From NCBI RefSeq assembly GCF_021018805.1, contig NC_086247.1, forward strand, positions 122,623,094 to 122,687,093: a stretch of 64,000 nucleotides of DNA, given 5' to 3'. A program made the translations under genes and the position numbers. A model generated the notes under the pieces. The model saw only the letters and a list, made by a program, of their open reading frames with translations, was not told the DNA's origin and did no database searches. Positions 55,504-64,000 of the stretch are shown in pieces. This stretch comes from Prinia subflava (Eukaryota > Chordata > Aves > Passeriformes > Cisticolidae). Every line of letters starts with the position of its first letter. Position 1 is the first letter of the stretch.

Positions 55504-57642
55504 TGTGGAAAGCAGGACATCTGAACATATCAGAGATTGGACCAATATTCACGAATCAAGAAAAAGAAAAAAAACACAGGTTCATTCTGATTTTCAAGGG
55601 CTTAGTCCTGTGTTTTTCTTGGGGCTAAAATCACAGTATCACAAATAATGGATGTACTGAGTTCCATGCACTGTTGTATTAACCTGTACAGTTAATTTTA
55701 CTTGCAAGTCAGCACCCATATTGTCTGTATCTTTATTATGTAATGATTTTTGTTCTCTTGGGCACTTGACTCAAAAACAATGTTATTTGGGATAAGCCTA
55801 TATAATATACAAGGTTATGCCATCACTTGCTCAGAATGCTGTCTGATAATATGCACCTAAGTAAAGATGAGTCAACAGAAGCACTATTCATGAATATACA
55901 TATTAAATAAAGTGTCTCTAGGAGGGAAAAAAGTGAAATTCTTTGTGCTCTCTCTTCTATATAGATTGACTTTGCAAGGGAAAAAGAAATATGCCTTTTC
56001 TTTGAACTCAGTAAATGCCCTCTGGGTCAGTTATCAAAAGGGAAGGAGATTTCTGTACAGTCATCTTACCAAAGGAATTACAGAGCTCTTCAAGGAGATG
56101 ACATGCTTCTGGGGACCATAACGCCCACATCAATAATATTAAATAGCATTTCCTATTAAAGGGAATCCTGTTACAAATGAATCTCTGGTCTAAAACTCAG
56201 ATTCCATCTAATCTTTTAGTTGGCTTCATTCCTTTGAGACAGTCTTGAATAGAAGCATTAGGTTTACTGAAGCTGTATAGCATGCCTTTAATGCCAGCAA
56301 CCACAAAGAGGTTTTTGCTCAAGGTCTTAGAAAGGATCTGGAATTTTAGATATTCTTTTGGACCTTTTTCAAACCTGTTGTTTTCTAGTACTATGAAGCA
56401 TTCTCTTTTTTCTCTACAAAAATAAAAAAAAAATCTTTTCTGCAGCTGTTCTTAGAGCCCCATTTTACACCTACTCTTTCAAATCACTAATAAGCTGTAA
56501 CTAAATGCCTGTCATGTCCTATCCTTCATTGACAAGGAAGTGTTATGCATGGATATGTGCACTCTCACAGACAGAGTCACCAAAAAGGAATGTTGTAACT
56601 GATGTAAAATGATCACCTGATCCTCCACCCACATGCTTATTGATATGTATAATATGTGTGTTTTCATGTGCTCTGTATAGATGTATGTTATCCATGTGCA
56701 AAATAAATAGTCAGCCATTTGATACATAATTAGCAAACAAATATTCTGCTCAGAGCTCTTTTTGTTCAGGAATCTTACCTGCTGGAATATAAATTTTCTG
56801 AAAGATATGAAATAAAAAGCCAGCCAAGTATTCAAGAAACCTGTCAGTTAAATAAGAGAAAACATCAGCTCTTGAATATTTCCTCCTTACCTTGTGTTTC
56901 TCTTTATAACTGAAATTGCTTTTATGAGAATGCCTAAAGCAATTTCTGTGCTTTGTGTTGGTGAGGAATAACATCTCTGGTAAGGAATAGCGTGGGTTTG
57001 TTTTCTGATTAAGTGTTAAAAGGAATCCTATTGTGCATTCTTTTCATAGTTTATTCTCCTAAGTCATTAAAAAGCAGGAGACACTTCAGTTCTCCCAGCT
57101 GATCATCACAATGAAACTGTGAGATGAAAAGTGATCTGAATTATACTTTTCAATTTCAAACTGAACACATATTTCCAAACATGTATGCTAACATTCACTC
57201 AGTGACCTATTTTTAGGATTCCATCAAGTCATTCCAATGATGAGATTTTTAGTAGAATCCTGATCAGGAAAATCGTTTGGGGAAAGAAACTCCAAAACCA
57301 GAATAGGCTCTAGAGTCCATCTTCAGGGACAATTCAACTCTACTGCTACTTGGAAGTTTTCACCCTGTGATCTGCAGAGCGTTGCAAACAATCCTCAGAG
57401 AGGAGCGTTCTCCAGCGTAGCTACCAGGTAAAAACATTTACTTTCTGTAAAACTCTGCCCATGTGTGCAGTTGTTATTGTCACAAGAAAGTTTTGTGATT
57501 GCAGTTGAGAGATGCAAACAACGCACGCAAAGGTAAATGACAGGTAAAGTGTCTCCATGCAGTCCTCAGAGGGAGGAAGGAAGGACTCAGAGACATTTGC
57601 TTGATAGCAAAAGATTTAAACGTCCTATTTGAGGATACAAAT
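55504..57642. other. Intergenic, no gene recognised
   Basis: AT-rich, with short unrelated open frames only. Confidence 0.5.
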
Positions 57643-57745
57643 TAAAAAACAAACAAACAACCCCCCCAAAAAAAACCCAAACAAAAAAACCCCAACCCCC
57701 CCCAAAAAACAACAACAAAAACCACAAAAGAACCAACCACCAAAG
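57643..57745 (+). repeat. A/C-only low-complexity tract with C runs
   Basis: AAAC units with C runs of 7, 3, 4 and 8. The minus strand therefore carries four G runs in about 45 bp. Confidence 0.85.
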
Positions 57746-59105
57746 AAAACCCAGCCCACTGGTTATAAAAACTCTCCTTAAACAAACTATTTTCCCATTG
57801 CAGGCAAAGAACATGCAGGGAGTGTGGAATGTACAGTAACCAAAGAAAACATTCCCTGAGGGAAATTTCTCACATAAATCTGCAACACTCGTATCTGCCT
57901 TGTCTCCCGCTTAACAGGATGGGTAGCTGAGCCCATACACCTTCCCCCTCCTCTGAAAAGCCGTGTTTTCTTGGAACCTTTCCCCCCAAGTCCTGGGAGC
58001 AGCGGGCGGTCCCGCGGGGAACGGGCGAGGCGCTCTCCAGGGTCCTGGACAGAAGCTCGGCTGCGCTGCTGGCTGGGTCAGGAGCGTGAAACGAGAACAT
58101 TGCTCTCACTTCTAAACTGACCATAGCAGAAAGTAAGAGGTTTTCACCCAGAGGCCTCAACACTGTTTCTGCTTGTCTCATTAGTAAAGCAGAATTAGTA
58201 ATTTAGGAGAGCATGGCTCATTTCTAATCAGTTGTACCACTCCACACCGACAGTGAGGAAAACCTGGATGAAGGAGCCATGTCTTGATAGGGCAATGCTG
58301 ATTCTGCTTACAAATGAGGCAAACCCCACAAAAATTAATTGTTCTTTCTGCATATAACATGCTGATTACTCTCAGCACAAAGCATACTCTTGAACAGTTA
58401 ACTTAGATCTTCCATGGGAGTATGCCAGATAGGGAAAAAATGGGATCAAACCAGTACTTCTCTGACACACAAGCATTTCTTCCAAAGGCCAGCAGTACAC
58501 AGCAAGAGTAAAGATGCCACTCACCAGGTTAAGGGTCTTGCACTGTTTTGGTTCAGCTCTATTGTGCCCAACTGGGAAGGCAACTTCTTTTTGTTGCCTT
58601 CAGTCAGCACCTGCTCCACTTTGTGTGCTCCAATGGGCACTGTGTGCTTGACAATGGTGTAAGGAGTGGGATATGGGAGGGTACTGCAGGTCACCTGTGG
58701 ATAAATGAACCTCTGTGCTTAAGAAATGGCATAGATGAGGCATTCTACCAGGGAAACCCAAAATTAAACATGTACTACCTACGTGTTTATGTACAACCAC
58801 ATAATGACTTCCTCTGGTCTCCCAAGTTTTCATGACCACAAACAAAATGAGGATCTAGATGGAGACTAAGAACGTTCTTCCAGCTCACCAGAGATTTCAT
58901 TATGAATAAGTATGATGGGCAAGAATTAACCCAGCTGACCTGAGTAAACTGCTCATCTCACCTTGCAGCACGGACAGCAGTCCAAGGGCTTAGTTACTGT
59001 CACAAGTTGCTTACAAGTTCCAATGGCTCTCCAGTAAAATAAAACTGCAAATGGCAAGGAGAGAAAATTATTTACCTTTACCCTCTCTTTCATTCTCATT
59101 TATTA
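57746..59105. other. Intergenic, no gene recognised
   Basis: A moderately CpG-containing patch is at about 57990-58080 (GCGGGCGGTCCCGCGGGG). No exon is supported around it. Confidence 0.45.
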
Positions 59106-59270
59106 ACTTTTTCTAATTTTTTCTTTTCTTCTTTTTTTTCTTCTTTTCTTCTTTTTTCTTTTTTTTTTTTCTTTTTTCTTTTTTCTTTTTTCTCTTTTCT
59201 TTTTTCTTTTTTCTCTTTTCTTTTTTCTTTTTTTCTGTTTTCTGTTTTCTGTTTTCTTTTTTCTTTTTTT
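59106..59270 (+). repeat. Pyrimidine-rich (TTTTTTC)n low-complexity tract
   Basis: About 165 bp of TTTTTTC, TTTTCTC and TTTTCTG units. Confidence 0.9.
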
Positions 59271-59550
59271 AAAATTTTAATTTATTTTAAGAGCCATTAT
59301 ACTTCAAAATCTGAGGGTTTCTTATTTCACCACTTCTTATATGTTAGGCAAGGTTTCCATACCATCTGATGAGAGATTCTATAGAGGACTTCTTTTCATA
59401 GTGAATCTTCTTTTCAATCCTAAGAACATCATTAAGTTTACATTCAGAAAATTTTAGACATGAAAATGAGGAGTGTGTCTGCAGCTCAGGCCGGGACCCT
59501 GTATTTCCACTGTTATCCTTATAGAGTGAAGAATGGAAGCATTGAGAAAT

Positions 59551-59617
59551 ATCTACACTGATATTTCTACTGATACTTCTACTGATAAATCTACACTGAT
59601 ACTTCTACTGATAAATC
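59551..59617 (+). repeat. Small minisatellite (CTACTGATA-type units)
   Basis: Units of the form ATCTACACTGATA, CTTCTACTGATA and AATCTACACTGATAC repeat about five times with small changes. Confidence 0.8.
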
Positions 59618-60374
59618 ATTCTTCTAACATCATACCTTCTGTTATGATCAAACTTATGGAAGAAAAAATATAAAAAGGAGAATCTCACACTTCATTTTTT
59701 TTCTTCTTCTTTTTTTTTTTTTTTTCTTTTTTAAAATTTTTTTCTCCTTACTCTTTAGGACATTAGCTTAAATATTACTTGCTATGAAATGTGAGCTAAC
59801 TTGTAATGATACACTTTCTGGGATTAACTACCTTTTTTCTTCCAGATTTTGTTGATCTGGAACTCATTCATGATTTTGCAGTTCGTATGAATTGAAGCTT
59901 TTTATATGTATGTAAACACATGCAAAATTTCCCTTAAAATAAAATAAAAATGTCTAAAAATAACCTTCAGCATAACTAAGTTCTTTTGCCAAGATAAACA
60001 TACCCTTCAGGGCCCAGGTGTGACAGTGGTGACACTACAGGTCAGAGTGTGTAAAGTAATGCTCATTATTCTGAAATTTTTCCCCAAAGACTATGACCTT
60101 CAGTAAAAATAAACAACATTTTGAAAGCAAAGGTAATGCAATTATTCACAGACTGTTTTGGATTAGTTGGCAGAAAAGCAAATATTTCAGTTTCAGCTTG
60201 AAAATCAAGCCATTATTTAACTTTCAATGTGCAGTTCCCATAGTAAATTCATTTTTAATGGGATGGTGTACCTGGTTTGTACTTGGTAATTCAGCTATAA
60301 GAAATCTGAGCTGTGTCCCATAAATCAATCTGAATGATATGCTATAAGACTGCAATAAATTTATGAGCTGCCTT

Positions 60375-60381
<7 letters not shown>
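59618..60381. other. Intergenic, ending in a possible poly(A)-signal region
   Basis: A T-rich tract lies at 59697-59745. No gene is recognised. An AATAAA at about 60355-60360 lies some 20 bp before the A tract that follows. Confidence 0.45.

Positions 60382-60405
<24 letters not shown>
60382..60405 (+). repeat. Poly-A tract (about 24 A)
   Basis: A pure A run preceded by AATAAATTTATGAGCTGCC about 20 bp upstream. Confidence 0.9.
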
Positions 60406-61694
60406 GAGCAGCGCATGTATTAAGTATTTTATGTCTTGTACAGCAATTCAAATTCTTGATTGCAATTTAAATCTTTGACTCTAGAAAGAAAGCTGTGGGA
60501 GATTTTAAATTTAAAAAACCCCTAATCTGGGCCCTCTGGAATTCTTTGCATTTTGTCTATCCTCAGCCTGAAACTGATCTTTGGGATCTCTTTCCGATTT
60601 ACTGGAAGATCTGGCTGTAAGTCACTTTGAGGTAGCATTGCAGAAGCAGCTGTCAGGTAATGTACATTTGTGCTCCTGGAAAGTCTTTACTAATGGGGAG
60701 TTGTAGCTATGTGTGTGACAGCTCTGTTTGCCTCTCAGCTCGTTCATTTCATAGATGTTTTATGACAACAGCCCCTCTCAGAAGCCTTGGGTGAGCACAC
60801 AGACCTGCACCTCTGCTGAGACATCAAACAGGTTTTGGACAGCCGCAGTGCCTGTTCCAGGGAAATAGAGGGAATATTATACTGGATTGATTTCATGGCT
60901 AGTCCATGCAAAGCTGAAAATCTTTGTCCTCTTTCTGCCTACAGAAAAAGTTAAAGAAAAAGGATGTACTAATTGAAATCCTCAAGGACACATTTAAAAA
61001 GGGGCTTCTCAATTGCATGATGCTTGATTTGGTAAATCAGAGAACAATATGTGGTACTGAACTTTTTCTCCTCTTCTCTTGGATAAGCATACCTTCACTT
61101 AACAACCTCAGCTTCTGTTTCGGGTCATTTTAAATTGAAACATAATTTTTATTCAAAAACAGTTAGGTCAAGCGATATTAAAATTATGTCATCCCTTACT
61201 ATGTAAAGAAATAAAAATATGAAAATTAGGAATGAGAATTACTGGTTTTGGTATATGATAATTTTAAAAAATGTTAATGTACATAGAGTATCTGATATCA
61301 CTGTCTACCAAAAAATCTTTTGTCGCAACTGGACACGAAAAACCACACAGGGACTCAGAGATGTCCAAGTGGGAAAGAAGGGGGAGAACTTTACTTTCAT
61401 TCATATTTATTTATTTTTGGCACTGGTTATGGATTGGAGGATGGGATCATGGCCCCTCCAACCACACTGGTCAAACAGACAGTCAATCAACTTTTCTTCT
61501 GCTCCAGAAAGGAATATAAACAGAAAACAACTGTTAGGTAAACAGAGCTATATTTACATTAAGACACTGTTAGAATTGTGAGAAACTGACTTCAAGAAGG
61601 TAAACAATCAGAAGGCTACGAAAATTCCAAAACAACAGGGCAACAATCTTTCTGTAAGGGAAAGGGGAAAAGTTGAAAATTTATTGACTTTTCA
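60406..61694. other. Intergenic, no gene recognised
   Basis: Ordinary AT-rich sequence with short overlapping open frames (61219-61581) that have no recognised similarity. Confidence 0.5.
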
Positions 61695-62300
61695 TAAAAT
61701 CATAGAATTGTTAGGATTGAATGAGGCCTCTAAAACCATGGAGTCAATTGTTGACCCATCACTGACAAGTCCACCGTTAAACCATGAGTCTGAGAGTCAC
61801 ATCTACATGCTTCATCACATCTCTTAAATACCTCTGGAGATGATGATGATCCCACCACTTCCCTGGACAGCCTGTTCCAGTGCTTAGCAACCCTCTCAGT
61901 GAAGAAATTTTTCCTAATATACAATCTAAATCTTCTCTGGGATAACTTGAGGGCATTTCCTCTTATACTGTTGCTTGTTAGGAGAAGACACCGACCCTCA
62001 CCTGGCTATAGCCTCCTTTCAGGCAGAGAACAAGAAGGTCCCTCCTGGGCCTCCTTTTCTTCAGGTTAAACAGACCCAGCTCCCTCAGCCACTCCCCATA
62101 AGTCGCTCTGCATGTGCTTCAGACCCTGCCCCAGCTCCATTGTCCTTCTCTAGACTCGCTCCAGCACCTCAACGTCTTTCTTTCAGCGAGACACCCAAAA
62201 CTGAACACAAGATTCTGGGTGTGGCTTCAACAGTGCTAAGTACAGGGGACAATCACTGCCCTGGTCCTGCTGGCCACACTCTCCTTGATCCAAGCCATTG
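61695..62300 (-). mobile_element. CR1 LINE fragment, about 600 bp
   Basis: The reverse complement of the CR1 3' part starts at ATAAAATCATAGAATTG. A minus-strand frame at 61730-61924 reads [20 protein letters not shown], the conserved C terminus of CR1 ORF2. Confidence 0.92.
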
Positions 62301-62663
62301 GATCATATTTCTCACATCTAGATATTTTGAATCTATTTCTCTCCAGAAAGCAAGAACTTAAAAGACAAGAATCCATCATGCTTAACCTTTCATGCAAACT
62401 GAACATATCTTTTAAATAATGGAAAAAATTTTGACAGGTGTTTCAGTGAAGTGAAATTTCCTTATTAAGAACTGCAGGTTTTTTAATTATTTGTTCTACT
62501 GTACATCTGAATTTTCACCATCAGTTTCTGGAAATGTAATGTTTTTTCATGGTTTTATACTTTTGAAGAGTTAACAGTGATTCCGAAGAAGATCCTTATC
62601 TTAGAAATGAGTGATTTAAAGGTAGAGAGGAATATGTTGTGTGGTGTGTGTTCTGGGTAATCT

Positions 62664-62975
62664 AAAGAGGAAGAGGAAGAGGGAGAGGGAGAGGGAGAGG
62701 GAGAGAGAGAGGAAGAGAAGAGAAGAGAAGAGAAGAGAAGAGAAGAGAAGAGAAGAGAAGAGAAGAGAAGAGAAGAGAAGAGAAGAGAAGAGAAGAGAAG
62801 AGAAGAGAAGAGAAGAGAAGAGAAGAGAAGAGAAGAGAAGAGAAGAGAAGAGAAGAGAAGAGAAGAGAAGAGAAGAGAAGAGAAGAGAAGAGAAGAGAAG
62901 AGAAGAGAAGAGAAGAGAAGAGAAGAGAAGAGAAGAGAAGAGAAGAGAAGAGAAGAGAAGAGAAGAGAAGAGAAG
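62664..62975 (+). repeat. (AGAAG)n microsatellite joined to a CR1 tail
   Basis: About 50 AGAAG units (from about 62712) are preceded by a compound GAGGAA/GGGAGA region. The array ends at AGAAGAATTAGGAGAGAATG, where a minus-strand CR1 3' end begins. Confidence 0.97.
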
Positions 62976-62977
62976 AA

Positions 62978-63060
62978 TTAGGAGAGAATGTTTCAATTAG
63001 AAGGGACCTTCAACGATCATGTAATCCAGCTGCCACTCACAACCTTCAGATAACTTTTAA
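62978..63060 (-). mobile_element. Short CR1 3'-end fragment
   Basis: GAATGTTTCAATTAGAAGGG and GACCTTCAACGATCATGTAA match the reverse complement of a CR1 terminus. The AGAAG array stands in the place of its octamer tail. Confidence 0.8.
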
Positions 63061-64000
63061 ATAATGAGACTGACTATGGGACTTCAATCACAGCATGTAA
63101 AGTCTAAATGTAACATCCCACTATTTGTACCCCTGTGTGGAGCTGTATTCATTTTGTTTTGCCACTACTTCACCACAGCCATCTGATTTTGGGTCAGTTT
63201 AAAGAGTGATCAGTGAGGATTCGTGTCTTGCATTTGATAAAATTTTGATATAGGCTCACTGATATTTTAAAGTTCAGCATGACCTAGTTCCAAGAAATAT
63301 ATATTTAGTGCTATGAGAAAAATCATATCAAAGACAAATGAGAGTTTTTATAAGCAGACTATATATTCCAGTTGAAAAATCAAGCCCTGCATGTTTCTTT
63401 GTACCCTTGCCATGCAGACAGACCTTAAGCATGATGAACTAAAATAATTTTAAAAAATAAATTTTATTGAAAGGTTGACTGACACTTTCTTGGCAGTGGT
63501 AGTGTGGCACTAGGTGATAGATAGAAGGCAGCCATCTGAAGGAGTATAAACCCTACTGTCAGCTGTTGCCCACCATCATTCTCTGCTTATAGAGCTACAT
63601 CCAGGATGATGGAAAGGTAAGGTCATCCTCCTTTCACTCAAGACAAACCTTTTCAGGGCTTTACATTTCCTCTAATGATACACCCAAGTGCCCTATACAC
63701 ATCCTAGGAGGAAAGAGGGAGTTTGGCTGATAATTGCCAGCCTTTACTTGTATTCCTACTTCCCCTGCTCTCTCTTCTGACATTATTTCCTTACCTGCAT
63801 GCAAAGAAGAGAAATTCTGAAAGATCCGAGTAAAAGACTTTCATTTATGTATCAAAGGGACCACAGTCACATCTGCAACACACATTTGTTCAGCCTCCAC
63901 ATCTTCCTGATAAAACTGGCAGAGCCCTCCCTTTATCACATTCTCGTAAAACTTTTGCTACCTTTGAAATTTAGGTAATGAGCTAAACCACCTGAAGTTC
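63061..64000. other. Intergenic, nothing recognised
   Basis: No recognised gene or repeat up to the end of the window. Confidence 0.5.

Noticed and set aside
61219..61581. Three overlapping plus-strand frames up to 120 codons
   Set aside because: No family resemblance, no splice or promoter context, and overlapping frames of similar length suggest chance.
28961..64000. A neighbouring gene such as SP8 or DNAH11
   Set aside because: In mammals SP8 lies on the upstream side of SP4 and DNAH11 on the downstream side. I found no zinc-finger or dynein coding sequence outside the SP4 exons, so neither enters this window.

Overview
This window is vertebrate nuclear DNA, almost certainly from a bird. 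The evidence is many CR1 LINE fragments with the avian 3' end (an octamer tail of the ATTCTATG type), several avian ERV-type LTRs, large introns with GT-AG junctions, and one CpG island. The CR1 load is high, at about fifteen recognisable pieces in 64 kb. That fits a CR1-rich lineage such as woodpeckers, but the species cannot be fixed from the sequence alone.

The only protein-coding gene I can support is SP4, an Sp/KLF-family zinc-finger transcription factor, on the minus strand at positions 3667 to 27736. I rebuilt six coding exons with consistent GT-AG junctions: 27730-27736, 26959-27059, 24911-26462, 5453-5681, 5018-5217 and 3667-3914. Together they give an uninterrupted reading frame of 778 residues. 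A 3' UTR of about 3.4 kb probably runs down to near position 215. The CpG-island promoter lies at about 27730-28960. Intron 3 (5682-24910, 19.2 kb) holds most of the intragenic repeats.

From about 28960 to 64000 the window is the upstream flank of SP4. I found no coding gene there. It contains CR1 fragments, three LTR-type elements, an ancient CR1/L3-like fragment, and several long pentanucleotide microsatellites, two of which grow directly out of CR1 3' tails. Short complex rearrangements (near-perfect inverted repeats) also occur.

I found no new multi-gene system. The observations most worth checking are: an 87-bp near-perfect fold-back in SP4 intron 1, a short uORF that overlaps the SP4 start codon and is spliced into exon 2, a 128-bp composite of direct and inverted repeats at 42802-42929, microsatellites born from CR1 tails, and ZNF143-like and NRF1-like sites at the far edge of the CpG island that suggest a second or divergent start.
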